Below are positions 1 to 7,653 of a DNA stretch of 64,000 nucleotides, one piece after another. A program made the position numbers and the translations under genes. How positions within the stretch are numbered: the first letter of the stretch is position 1; each line of letters starts with the position of its first letter. The notes beneath the pieces are model-generated. The model was given only the letters and a program-made list of their open reading frames with translations, was not told the DNA's origin and searched no databases. The DNA comes from Alicyclobacillus mali NBRC 102425 (GTDB lineage Bacteria > Bacillota > Bacilli > Alicyclobacillales > Alicyclobacillaceae): NCBI RefSeq assembly GCF_001570745.1, contig NZ_BCSG01000006.1, forward strand, positions 32,998-96,997, written 5' to 3'.

Positions 1-381
1 GGCACGGTGACGGGCACGGGCGAAGTGCTGAAGCAGCGCATTCCGGGAATCAAAATTTACGTCGTGGAGCCGAAGGGCTCGCCCGTCCTTTCGGGCGGTC
101 AGCCGGGTCCGCACAAGATCCCCGGAACCGGTCCGGGTTTTGTGCCGCGCATCCTGAACCGCGAGGCGTTTGACGAGATTCTGCTGATTGAAGATCACGA
201 CGCGCAGATGATGGCGCGCCGCGTCGCCGCCGAAGAGGGAATTCTGCTCGGAGCTTCCGGGGCCGCGTCGGTTTTTCACGGACTTCGCGTCGCGGCGGAA
301 CTGCCGAAGGAGGCGCGCGTGCTCTGCATGGCGCCAGATACCGGGGAGAGGTATCTTTCGTCCGATTTGTACCAGAGTTGA
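1..381 (+). CDS. cysK: Cysteine synthase (O-acetylserine sulfhydrylase), 3' part
   Basis: This is the C-terminal part of a PLP-dependent cysteine synthase, which makes L-cysteine from O-acetylserine and sulfide in the cytoplasm. The frame is open from base 1, so the first half, including the PLP lysine, lies outside the window. Visible landmarks are the glycine-rich loop GTVTGTG at the very start, a GASGA segment matching the family's GISSGA (the serine near the PLP ring nitrogen), and the closing DTGERYLSSDLY, which matches the family's GERYLS ending. The remaining 126 residues end where CysK proteins normally end. A CysK paralogue or cystathionine beta-synthase-like enzyme is possible because the N-terminus is not seen. 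Confidence 0.85.
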   Translation, partial: GTVTGTGEVLKQRIPGIKIYVVEPKGSPVLSGGQPGPHKIPGTGPGFVPRILNREAFDEILLIEDHDAQMMARRVAAEEGILLGASGAASVFHGLRVAAELPKEARVLCMAPDTGERYLSSDLYQS

Positions 382-438
382 CGCGCCTTGCATCGAAATT
401 TCCGCGCTACAAGCGCAAAGATAGGTCTCAAGACTCAT

Positions 439-561
439 GTGACAACCGGGCGGACCGGATATACTGTCGGTGTGGTGTAGTTGACCTTGTTCTACACTGT
501 ACCTATCCCTGACTGCCCGGTCGTGCGGGAAACCCCGTCTCAAGCGAGAGACGGGGTTTTT
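439..561 (+). ncRNA. Candidate small RNA with own promoter and terminator
   Basis: No open frame fits this stretch. GTGACA (439-444) and TATACT (460-465) could be a sigma-A promoter, though the 15-base spacer is short. A transcript starting near 472 would contain a hairpin with arms GTGTAG and CTACAC (about 475-497), a small CCCG/CGGG hairpin, and an intrinsic terminator ending in a T run at 561. Nothing on the plus strand follows until 2941, so this is not obviously a leader. ACCGGGC (445-451) and GCCCGGT (516-522) are also complementary and would close a larger fold if transcription began further upstream. It could instead be only the terminator of the upstream cysteine synthase gene. Function unknown. 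Confidence 0.35.
531..561 (+). terminator. Intrinsic terminator
   Basis: AACCCCGTCTC (531-541) pairs with GAGACGGGGTT (549-559) around a short loop and runs into five T residues. It ends either the cysteine synthase transcript or the candidate small RNA just upstream. Confidence 0.85.
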
Positions 562-684
562 GCTGCTTTGAGGTTCGAGTGACAGGACGCGGAAGCCTGG
601 CGTCGCATACCCCTACCCGGGTCTCCTGTCCCGGGGGCATGGCGCAGGAACGGAATTGCGAGATGGGCCCGCCGCACCTGAAAA
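562..684. other. Non-coding stretch with overlapping inverted repeats
   Basis: No gene is seen here. GACAGGA (581-587) is complementary to TCCTGTC (624-630), and the latter sits in the loop of a competing CCCGGG (616-621)/CCCGGG (630-635) hairpin. GACGC (586-590) also pairs with GCGTC (600-604). The alternative pairings resemble a regulatory RNA fold, but I could not match it to a known riboswitch and it has no downstream gene on the plus strand. Confidence 0.3.
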
Positions 685-707
685 GGGCGCCGCATGTAGC
701 GGCGCCC
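681..707 (-). terminator. Intrinsic terminator of the secreted-protein gene
   Basis: On the minus strand GGGCGCCGC and GCGGCGCCC form a 9-bp stem (685-707) followed by TTTT, six bases after the stop codon of the gene at 713-1393. Confidence 0.85.
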
Positions 708-712
708 GCATC

Positions 713-1393
713 CTAGCTCGACAGTCCAGCCTGGAGCGTGCCGGTCATCTTCGCCAGGATCTTTGTGGCCGTCTTCAGGTCCGACACCTTCTGTTGTTCG
801 AGTTGCGTCATATCGAGCAGTGCGGCGAGAAGTTCGCTGTTATCGCCGGCGGCGTGGGCCTGCTGAAGGAGCTGGAAATCGGCAGAGACCTGCGCCTGTG
901 TGTACAGCGCATCCTCGAGGTACGAGACGACGGCGGTGGAATCCGGCGTCTGCTGCGTCAAAATGTCGAGATCGCCCACCTGGACGAACAGTTGAAGCGC
1001 GTCGATGTACGCGTTGACGGCGGCTTGCAGTTGAGCCTGCGCCTGCTTGTCGCTCTGCGTGGCCTGCTTGTAGGACTGGAGCGTCTGCTGAAGCGCCTGG
1101 TCAATGGCCTCGGGCGACGTGGGAAGCGACTGCGTCGGCAGCGGCGGATGCGAGATCTGCGTCGGATGAATGTTTTCATACGGCGCTATGGCCTGCTCAA
1201 ACTGCGTGATGATCTGGTGGATGTTCGGCCGAGTGCCATTGCCCGCGGGCGCACCGTCGGTTCCGTTTCCTGTGGTGTTGGCGACGGCCAAAAGCACGGC
1301 GCCTGGCGTGGTGTACGCTTGGGCGACAGGCGCTCCGGTGAAAGACAGGAGACTGACGGATGCCGCGATGGCAAGAAAAAGACCCCGATTCAC
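713..1393 (-). CDS. Secreted helical protein of unknown function
   Basis: I do not recognise this 226-residue protein. It starts with a clear signal peptide (residues 1-26, hydrophobic core LFLAIAASVSLLSF, probable cleavage after VAQA), so the mature protein should lie outside the membrane. The rest is Gln-, Ala- and Leu-rich with many helical stretches and no Cys, which suggests an alpha-helical or coiled-coil bundle. The GTG start at 1393 is chosen because GAGGTGA lies five bases upstream; a GTG three codons earlier has no good ribosome-binding site. The gene is monocistronic and followed by a strong terminator. Confidence 0.7.
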   Translation of the reverse strand: MNRGLFLAIAASVSLLSFTGAPVAQAYTTPGAVLLAVANTTGNGTDGAPAGNGTRPNIHQIITQFEQAIAPYENIHPTQISHPPLPTQSLPTSPEAIDQALQQTLQSYKQATQSDKQAQAQLQAAVNAYIDALQLFVQVGDLDILTQQTPDSTAVVSYLEDALYTQAQVSADFQLLQQAHAAGDNSELLAALLDMTQLEQQKVSDLKTATKILAKMTGTLQAGLSS

Positions 1394-1472
1394 AGAAGTC
1401 ACCTCGATTGTGTGGTATCACATTCATTCGTCACATCGAGGTGAAACTGTGGGGGTCCGTCGCAGGACTCTG

Positions 1473-1664
1473 TCACTTTCCGGCGGACTGGCGCAGCCGC
1501 TCGACGCCATACGCCGTCAGAAATGCGGCTGCCGTGATGGCGAGGTGCTGCGAGAAGTGGGCCACCGGCTGCGCGTCGTCGATCACGCCCGGCAAATACG
1601 TTGCAGCGAGCGCCGCTGCGCCGACGTAGGCTGCACCGGCGTGAAGCCAGGTTGAACGCTTCAT
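1473..1664 (-). CDS. Small membrane protein (63 aa), second of a pair
   Basis: This 63-residue protein has two predicted membrane segments, around residues 6-22 and 39-56, separated by a short loop with the pattern HFSQH. Its ATG overlaps the stop codon of the upstream gene by four bases (ATGA), which indicates translational coupling. Layout and the His-x3-His spacing resemble its neighbour, so the two may be diverged copies or subunits of one membrane complex. Archaeal DUF1404 proteins have a similar look, but I cannot confirm membership. Function unknown. Confidence 0.65.
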   Translation of the reverse strand: MKRSTWLHAGAAYVGAAALAATYLPGVIDDAQPVAHFSQHLAITAAAFLTAYGVERLRQSAGK

Positions 1665-1933
1665 GAGCGCGCCACCTCCTCCGCATCGGCGGCACTGTAC
1701 TCGCGCTCTTCGGTCCGATGGCGCGCCGCGCTCTGCGCCGCATAGCGGGCGGCTTCGAAGCCCAGCAATCCGCCGGATACGAGGAACAGCACGTGCGCCA
1801 AGGCGTGATGAATGATGGATGCGTCCGCCCACGCGTCGACGCTGGGCCATACGCCTACCGCCCATGCTGCGAGGGCCGCGACGATGGTCAACGGGATCTT
1901 CAAAGGCAATCGACCTCCCTGCGAGTGTTTCAA
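1661..1933 (-). CDS. Small membrane protein (90 aa), first of a pair
   Basis: A 90-residue protein with two hydrophobic segments (about residues 12-30 and 44-62) flanking a HHALAH motif at the start of the second helix; such histidines could bind metal or heme, but that is inference. The C-terminus is charged and Glu/Arg-rich, probably cytoplasmic. The TTG start at 1933 is supported by AAGGAG eight bases upstream. It forms a two-gene operon with the overlapping downstream gene, which has a similar two-helix, two-histidine plan. A DUF1404-like or CtaG-like identity is possible but unproven. Confidence 0.65.
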   Translation of the reverse strand: MKHSQGGRLPLKIPLTIVAALAAWAVGVWPSVDAWADASIIHHALAHVLFLVSGGLLGFEAARYAAQSAARHRTEEREYSAADAEEVARS

Positions 1934-1990
1934 GACTGACGCTCCTTACAAGTTTGCTCGCAGAGATGAAAAGTTAAACGTGGTGGCCGC

Positions 1991-2881
1991 TCACGGCGCG
2001 CTTTGTCGGAATCGCCCGATGACCTCCGTCGTGTCGAGGATGGTGATGAATGCGTCGGGATCGAGCGACTGGACGATCTCCTTGAGATCCGCAATTTCCA
2101 GGTGCGTCATGGCGCAGAGCAGCACGCCGCGCTCGCGCTGTGTGTACGCGCCGTACGCGCGCATGACCGTGGAGCCGCGCACGAGCCGCTGGCCGATGGC
2201 GCTCGCCACCTCGCTCGGCTTGGACGTCACAATGAGCGCCGTCTTCCGCTGCTGGAAGTGCATCAGGCCGGAAACGACGCGGGAGGCGGCGTACATGCTG
2301 ACGAGCGTGTACAAGCCCGCTGGCACGCCGAACACCAGCATGGACAAAAGGACGATGGCGGCGTTCATCACGAAGCTCACAGAGCCGATGTTGCGCCCCG
2401 TCAGGCGGTGCACCACGAGGCTCACGATGTCCGTTCCGCCCATGGAACCGCCGACGCGGATGACGAGCCCGGACGAGAGCCCGGTGAGCACGCCGCCGTA
2501 CAGGCCCATGAGCAGGGGATCCGTCGGCGTGGCAAAATGGAGCCGCACAAAATCGGCGAGCGCGGAGAAGCCGAGGATGGCAATGCCGGTCTGAAAGATG
2601 AACCTGCGCCCGAGGTATCGATAGCCGAGGATGAAAAGCGGGATATTGAACACGAAGTACATGGTGCCCACGCCGAGCGCGGGAGCGTAGTGATGGAGGA
2701 TCTGCGCCACGCCGGTCACGCCGCCGGCGAGGATGTGGGCGGGGGTGAGGAAGTTGTTGACCGCGACGGCGCCCACCAAGTCGGAAAAGAGGATGACCGC
2801 GATGCGCCACGTCCAATCGAGCACAGGATGGGAGGCGCCGCGCATGCCGACCATTCGGCGCATGTCTTCATATACGCGCAT
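1991..2881 (-). CDS. YitT family membrane protein
   Basis: A 296-residue integral membrane protein of the YitT/DUF161 family, common in Bacillales and without a settled biochemical role. The first two thirds hold five to six membrane segments with the family's small-residue motifs (AGGVTGVAQ near residue 53 and GGSMGGTDI near 143). The last 80 or so residues form the soluble DUF2179-like domain, ending in a region like DAFITILDTTEVIGRF, which matches the usual YitT ending. GAGGAG precedes the ATG at 2881 by about ten bases. It is divergent from the CBS-domain gene, with about 140 bases between them. Confidence 0.88.
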   Translation of the reverse strand: MRVYEDMRRMVGMRGASHPVLDWTWRIAVILFSDLVGAVAVNNFLTPAHILAGGVTGVAQILHHYAPALGVGTMYFVFNIPLFILGYRYLGRRFIFQTGIAILGFSALADFVRLHFATPTDPLLMGLYGGVLTGLSSGLVIRVGGSMGGTDIVSLVVHRLTGRNIGSVSFVMNAAIVLLSMLVFGVPAGLYTLVSMYAASRVVSGLMHFQQRKTALIVTSKPSEVASAIGQRLVRGSTVMRAYGAYTQRERGVLLCAMTHLEIADLKEIVQSLDPDAFITILDTTEVIGRFRQSAP

Positions 2882-2940
2882 GACTCATGTCTCCTCGTCG
2901 CTCATGCTTTGCCACCATTCTACACGGATTTTGAAGGCAA

Positions 2941-2968
2941 TTGACGACAGGTTCGTGAAAGCTATGAT
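2941..2968 (+). promoter_or_regulatory. Probable sigma-A promoter for the ytoI-dnaE direction
   Basis: TTGACG (2941-2946) and TATGAT (2963-2968) are separated by 16 bases and lie about 50 bases upstream of the GTG at 3020. Confidence 0.6.
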
Positions 2969-3019
2969 CAAGCTAGATTCTAAGCCGCGAGGGACCGCGT
3001 GGCGGTCCGAGGAGGATCC

Positions 3020-4327
3020 GTGACGACCAAACATCAGCAAATCCTGGAGTACATCCGATCGCTGCCGGTTGGATCCCAGATTTCCGTCCGCAAGATCGCG
3101 CGCGTGTTGAACGTGTCCGAGGGGACGGCCTACCGCGCCATCAAGGAGGCTGAGGCGGAAGGCTTCGTGTCCACCCTGGACCGGATTGGCACGGTGCGCG
3201 TGGAAAAGAAGGAGAAGGAGCAAATTGAGCGCCTGACCTTTGCCGAGGTGGTGCGCATCGTGGAAGGAACGGTGCTCGGCGGCAAGGAAGGGCTGCATAA
3301 GACTCTCAGTCGCTTCGTCATTGGCGCCATGCGCACCGAGTCCATCAGCCGGTACCTGAGCCCCGGATGTCTGATGATTGTCGGCAACCGGGAGCAGGTG
3401 CAGCGGATGTCGCTCAAGAGCGGCGCCGCGGTGCTCATCACGGGTGGTTTCACGGCCTCGCCCATGGTCGAGAAGCTCGCCAACGAGTACCAATTGCCGC
3501 TGATCTCGTGTTCGTACGACACGTTCACGACCGCTTCGCTCATCAACCGAGCTCTTTACGATCGGCTGATCAAAAAAGACATCCTGTACGTGGAGGATGT
3601 GCTTCAAGATCAGCCGCTCGTCAGCCTGCGCCCCGACGACACCGTGCGCAAGTACTATCACCTTGTCGAGGAGTCCGGCCATTCGCGCATGCCGGTGGTG
3701 GACGCCAACGGTCGGCTCGTCGGGATCATCAGTCCGCGCGACGTCGCCGAGGCGGAGCTCGACGCTCCGGTCTCCCGCTACATGACGCGCAACCCGGTGT
3801 CCGTCACGCCGAAGACCACCATCGCCTCTGCAGCGCACCGGATGGCGTTCGAGGGCTTCGAGATCATGCCCGTGGTGAAGGACAAGGACGTAATTGGCGT
3901 GATCACGCGCCAGGACGTCATTCGGGCGCTCCAGATCATGAACCGACAGCCGCAGGTGGGGGAAACCGTCGAGGACGTTGTGGTGCGTGACTTCAGCGTG
4001 GCCCAGAGCCCAGACGGCTCCACGGTGTTGCGAGGCCAGGTCACGCCGCAGATGACGACTTCAGGCGGCACGCTCGCGACGGGATCGCTCACGACCATCA
4101 TTCAGGAGGCGGCGCGCGTCTGCCTGCGCAGGGCGCGGCACGTCGATATGCTCATTGAGAACGTGACGTTGTACGTGCTTCGGCCCGTGCCGGTCGATAC
4201 CACCATCGACGCGCGGGCGCGCGTGCTGAACGATGGACGGCGCTACGCCAAGGTGGAGGTCGAGATCGCGGACAAGAGCGACGTGTTCGCGAAGGCGCTC
4301 GTCACCGCGCAGTGGATCGAGAGGTGA
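3020..4327 (+). CDS. ytoI: YtoI-like regulator: HTH, DRTGG, two CBS domains and a hotdog domain
   Basis: A 435-residue cytoplasmic protein with the domain order of Bacillus YtoI: an N-terminal winged-helix segment (residues 1-60), a DRTGG domain (about 65-180), a CBS pair (about 190-300; CBS domains usually bind adenine nucleotides) and a C-terminal hotdog fold (about 310-435) like 4HBT thioesterases. It is probably a nucleotide-sensing regulator, possibly tied to fatty-acid metabolism through the hotdog fold and the nearby accDA genes; that link is inference. The GTG at 3020 is chosen because GAGGAGG sits four bases upstream. It also precedes dnaE in B. subtilis, and here it ends six bases before dnaE starts. 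Confidence 0.85.
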   Translation: MTTKHQQILEYIRSLPVGSQISVRKIARVLNVSEGTAYRAIKEAEAEGFVSTLDRIGTVRVEKKEKEQIERLTFAEVVRIVEGTVLGGKEGLHKTLSRFVIGAMRTESISRYLSPGCLMIVGNREQVQRMSLKSGAAVLITGGFTASPMVEKLANEYQLPLISCSYDTFTTASLINRALYDRLIKKDILYVEDVLQDQPLVSLRPDDTVRKYYHLVEESGHSRMPVVDANGRLVGIISPRDVAEAELDAPVSRYMTRNPVSVTPKTTIASAAHRMAFEGFEIMPVVKDKDVIGVITRQDVIRALQIMNRQPQVGETVEDVVVRDFSVAQSPDGSTVLRGQVTPQMTTSGGTLATGSLTTIIQEAARVCLRRARHVDMLIENVTLYVLRPVPVDTTIDARARVLNDGRRYAKVEVEIADKSDVFAKALVTAQWIER

Positions 4328-4332
4328 GCACG

Positions 4333-7311
4333 GTGGACTTTGTGCACCTGCACGTGCATTCCGCGTTTTCGTTTCGCGAGAGCCTGTTGCGCGTGGAGGA
4401 CGTCGTCCAGGCTGCCAAGGCCTGTGAGATGCCGGCTGTGGCCATCACGGACACCAACGCGATGTACGGGGCGCTTGGCTTCTATCGACGGGCGCGCGCG
4501 GAAGGACTTGCCCCCATTCTCGGCATGCAGATGTCGCTCGCAATCGGCGAGGAGGAAGTTGCGCCCGGGCGGGCGGCCGAATCGCTCGATACGGTGGTGG
4601 TGCTCGCCATGGGCACCTCGGGCTACCGCCGGCTCACGCGCCTTGCGACTCGCGCCCGCTGGAAGCGGCAGGTTCCGCACGTGACCATCCGCGAACTCGC
4701 GGAGTGTTCGGATGGGCTGGTGGTGCTCTGTGGTGGACCGGAATCGCGCCTGTTCGATCTCCTCGCCCGGGGCGAGACGGATGCGGCCGAGCGGCGACTT
4801 TTGCAGGTGGCCAATGCCGTGCCCGCCGGGCAGTTGTTCGTCGAAGTGCAGGATCACGGCCTTCGGCGGGAGCGCGAGGGACTGCCCGGGCTCATTCAGC
4901 TGGCCAAGCGCTATGATGTGCCGCTAGTCGCAACGCAAGACGTCCGCTATCTCGCGCGCGAGGACGCGCCGTGGCACCGCGCGTACGCGCAGCTCGCGCG
5001 GGCGGATGCGGCCGAGCGGTTCGCGACGGACGAGTTCCACTTTGCGACGAAGGCGGAGATGGCGGACCGGTTCGCCAACTTGCCGGAGGCCCTCGAGCGG
5101 ACGGCCGAGATCGCCGAGATGTGCGCGCTCGACCTGCCGCTTCATCAGGTGCGGATGCCGCGCTACGCGACGAAGGACGGCCGGCCGGCGGACGAGGTGC
5201 TGCGCGAGGCCGCGCGCGCGGGCGCCGCGAGGCGGTACGGGGCCCTTGCGCCCGAGGTGGAGGCGCGGCTCGAGCGGGAACTGGATGTCATCTGCCGCAT
5301 GGGCTACGCCGATTACTTTCTTGTGGTGGCGGACTTCATCCGACACGCGCACCAACAGGGCATCTCCACGGGGCCGGGCCGCGGATCGGCGGCGGGCAGC
5401 CTCGTCGCGTACGCGCTTCGCATTACGGACGTGGATCCCATTCGACACAAGCTTCTGTTCGAGCGGTTTCTGAATCCCGCGCGCGTGTCGCTGCCGGACA
5501 TCGACACGGACTTCGAGTTTGAGCGGCGCGGCGAGGTCATCCGCTACGTGATGGAGAAGTACGGGCGCGATCGCGTCGCTCAAATTGGCACCTTCGGCAC
5601 GCTGCAGGCCCGGGCGGCCTTGCGGGATGCGGGCCGCATGACGGGGGCAGATACGGCGCTCGTCGATCGCCTGGCGAAGCTCGTGCCGGGTGTGGTGCAC
5701 GCATCGCTCGACGGGGCGTATCAGGAGTCCGCGGGGTTTCGGGAACTCGTCGACGGCAGCCCGGAAGCCAGGCGGCTGTTTGAGGCGGCAAAGCGGATTG
5801 AGGATCTGCCGCACCACACGTCGGTTCACGCGGCCGGCGTCATCATCTCGCCCGAGCCCATCGCGGACTGGATTCCGCTCGATCTCGCCGCGGACGACAC
5901 GCCCGTCACGGCGTATCCGATGGAGGACGTGGAGGCGCTCGGGTTCGTGAAGATGGACTTCCTCGGCCTCAAGACGCTGACGCTCATCGATCGCTGTCTC
6001 GAGTCGATTCGCAAGCGCACGGGCGTGACCATCGATTGGCGGCAGGTGGACGAGGGCGACAAGGCGACGTACGCCCTGCTTACCCGCGCGGATACCAACG
6101 GCGTCTTTCAGCTCGAGTCTGCCGGCATGCGGCGCGTGTTGCGGGAGCTTCGCCCCACCAGCCTGGACGACGTGATCGCCGTCATTTCGCTCAACCGCCC
6201 GGGGCCGATGGAGAACATTCCCGCCTTCTGCGACGCGAAACACGGGCGGCGCCCCGTCACGTATCCGCACCCGGATCTCGAGCCCATTCTCGCAGACACC
6301 TACGGGGTCATCGTGTATCAGGAGCAGATCATGCAGATTGCGAGCCGGATGGCGGGGTTTTCCCTGGCGGAGGCGGATCTGTTGCGGCGGGCGGTGTCAA
6401 AAAAGAAGCGGGAGATTTTGGACGAGGAGCGCGCCCGCTTTGTCGATGGGTGCGTGCAGCGCGGGTACAGCGAGGATACGGCGCGCGAGGTGTACGATCT
6501 CATCGTGCGCTTCGCGGATTACGGATTCAATCGCTCCCACGCGGCGGCGTACGCGGTGCTCGCGTTTCGAACCGCGTACCTGCGGGCGCACTTTCTGCCG
6601 GATTTTCTGGCGGCGCTCCTCACGCTCTCGATGGGGGCGCCCGACAAGATCCGGCTTTACGAGCAGGACGCGAGGCGCCACGGCATCCAGGTGAGGCCCC
6701 CGTCGCTCCTGCGGAGCGGGCGCGGATACACCGTGGAAGAGGACGGGAGCCTGCGCGCCGGACTCATCTCCATTCGAAACGTCGGGGAGGCGGCGGTCGA
6801 TCACATTCTGTCTCTGCGGGCCGAGCAGCCATTTGCGTCGCTGATCGATTTCCTGCGGCGCATCGAGCCGCGCATCGTCAATCGCAAGGCGCTCGACAGC
6901 CTCTTTGCGGCGGGGGCGCTGGACGAGTTTTTCCCAGACGACGCTACGCGCGACGTGCGCCGCCAGATGTACGAGGAGGCGCTTCTGCGAGCGGAGGAGA
7001 GTCGGCAGTGGGCGGCGCTGGACCTGTTCGTCGAAGCGGAGGCAAAAAATGCTCCCGACGCGGGCGGGAGCGCGCGAGCCGCATCCGCCAAGCGACTGTA
7101 CATCCGGTACCGCAGCCGGGGCGGCGCGCAGGTGTTGCGGGAGATCCAGCGGCTGCTCGCGATGTCTCCCGGGGAGACGGAAGTCGCGCTCTACGACGCA
7201 TCGACGGGTCGCGCGCGGCTGCTCGGCCCGCGCTACCGCGTCGAGGTGACGCAGGACCTGGTGGCGGCGCTCGAAGAGCGCGTGGGGCTCGGCAATGTTC
7301 GCCTGAGATGA
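4333..7311 (+). CDS. dnaE: DNA polymerase III alpha subunit, DnaE type, lacking the OB-fold region
   Basis: Replicative C-family DNA polymerase. From the GTG at 4333 (GAGGTGA five bases upstream) it has 992 residues. It carries an N-terminal PHP domain (residues 3-250, starting FVHLHVHS), the catalytic PDIDTDFE motif at 388-395, a third acidic residue in VKMDFLG near 542, a fingers region, and tandem HhH motifs near 790-860. The PHP domain has DTN where active versions keep a DH pair, so it is probably not a nuclease. A LDLF segment near 896 resembles a clamp-binding motif. Right after it the GFYLSGHPL-like linker and OB domain found in about 1,100-residue relatives are missing, and the sequence jumps to the C-terminal domain (about 920-992). 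Confidence 0.9.
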   Translation: MDFVHLHVHSAFSFRESLLRVEDVVQAAKACEMPAVAITDTNAMYGALGFYRRARAEGLAPILGMQMSLAIGEEEVAPGRAAESLDTVVVLAMGTSGYRRLTRLATRARWKRQVPHVTIRELAECSDGLVVLCGGPESRLFDLLARGETDAAERRLLQVANAVPAGQLFVEVQDHGLRREREGLPGLIQLAKRYDVPLVATQDVRYLAREDAPWHRAYAQLARADAAERFATDEFHFATKAEMADRFANLPEALERTAEIAEMCALDLPLHQVRMPRYATKDGRPADEVLREAARAGAARRYGALAPEVEARLERELDVICRMGYADYFLVVADFIRHAHQQGISTGPGRGSAAGSLVAYALRITDVDPIRHKLLFERFLNPARVSLPDIDTDFEFERRGEVIRYVMEKYGRDRVAQIGTFGTLQARAALRDAGRMTGADTALVDRLAKLVPGVVHASLDGAYQESAGFRELVDGSPEARRLFEAAKRIEDLPHHTSVHAAGVIISPEPIADWIPLDLAADDTPVTAYPMEDVEALGFVKMDFLGLKTLTLIDRCLESIRKRTGVTIDWRQVDEGDKATYALLTRADTNGVFQLESAGMRRVLRELRPTSLDDVIAVISLNRPGPMENIPAFCDAKHGRRPVTYPHPDLEPILADTYGVIVYQEQIMQIASRMAGFSLAEADLLRRAVSKKKREILDEERARFVDGCVQRGYSEDTAREVYDLIVRFADYGFNRSHAAAYAVLAFRTAYLRAHFLPDFLAALLTLSMGAPDKIRLYEQDARRHGIQVRPPSLLRSGRGYTVEEDGSLRAGLISIRNVGEAAVDHILSLRAEQPFASLIDFLRRIEPRIVNRKALDSLFAAGALDEFFPDDATRDVRRQMYEEALLRAEESRQWAALDLFVEAEAKNAPDAGGSARAASAKRLYIRYRSRGGAQVLREIQRLLAMSPGETEVALYDASTGRARLLGPRYRVEVTQDLVAALEERVGLGNVRLR

Positions 7312-7360
7312 GTTCATCAGCTCGCGCCCTGGTTTCTGCGTGCCCCTGTTCGGACAGACA

Positions 7361-7369
7361 TGGTATAAT
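7361..7369 (+). promoter_or_regulatory. Extended -10 promoter
   Basis: TGGTATAAT is a consensus extended -10 (TGnTATAAT) 44 bases upstream of the small gene at 7413; no good -35 box is visible. It could drive the small gene together with accD-accA. Confidence 0.55.
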
Positions 7370-7412
7370 GCGGCCAAGAGTGATTACGATGCTTGCTAGG
7401 AGCGTAAGAGCC

Positions 7413-7610
7413 ATGTGGACGGTCATCTACATCGCACCGACACCTCAGCAGGCGGAGCGGATCCGCCTGAGGATGACGGAGGAAGGCTTCCTAGTCAAGG
7501 TGAAGAAGGCGCGCGGCGCGAAAGAGCAATACGAGATTCTGATTCCAGAGAGCGAGCTCGACGAGGCGCAGGACGTCCTGAGAGACATCCTGCACTCGTC
7601 GTTGTCGTGA
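7413..7610 (+). CDS. Small conserved cytoplasmic protein (65 aa)
   Basis: A 65-residue protein beginning MWTVIYIAPTPQQAERI and ending with an acidic helix. Proteins of this size and start occur next to accD in Bacillaceae, where some databases label them, wrongly I think, as glutamate decarboxylase. The pattern (an opening beta strand, a helix with regularly spaced charges, LVKVKK, then YEILIPESE and a final helix) suggests a compact alpha/beta fold like DUF2007 proteins. AGGAG lies ten bases before the ATG. It stands between dnaE and accD behind an extended -10 promoter. Function unknown. Confidence 0.75.
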   Translation: MWTVIYIAPTPQQAERIRLRMTEEGFLVKVKKARGAKEQYEILIPESELDEAQDVLRDILHSSLS

Positions 7611-7653
7611 CGGCGCGCTTCGGGCGCAACAGCGGGGTTAAAGAGGTGGGGTT

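Noticed and set aside
656..1444. 262-codon plus-strand frame
   Set aside because: It is the shadow of the minus-strand secreted protein, which has a signal peptide, a ribosome-binding site and a terminator.
6036..7412. Long plus-strand frame running through dnaE into the small gene at 7413
   Set aside because: It is out of frame with dnaE and Arg/Gly-rich; only its last 66 codons, from the ATG at 7413, look like a real protein.
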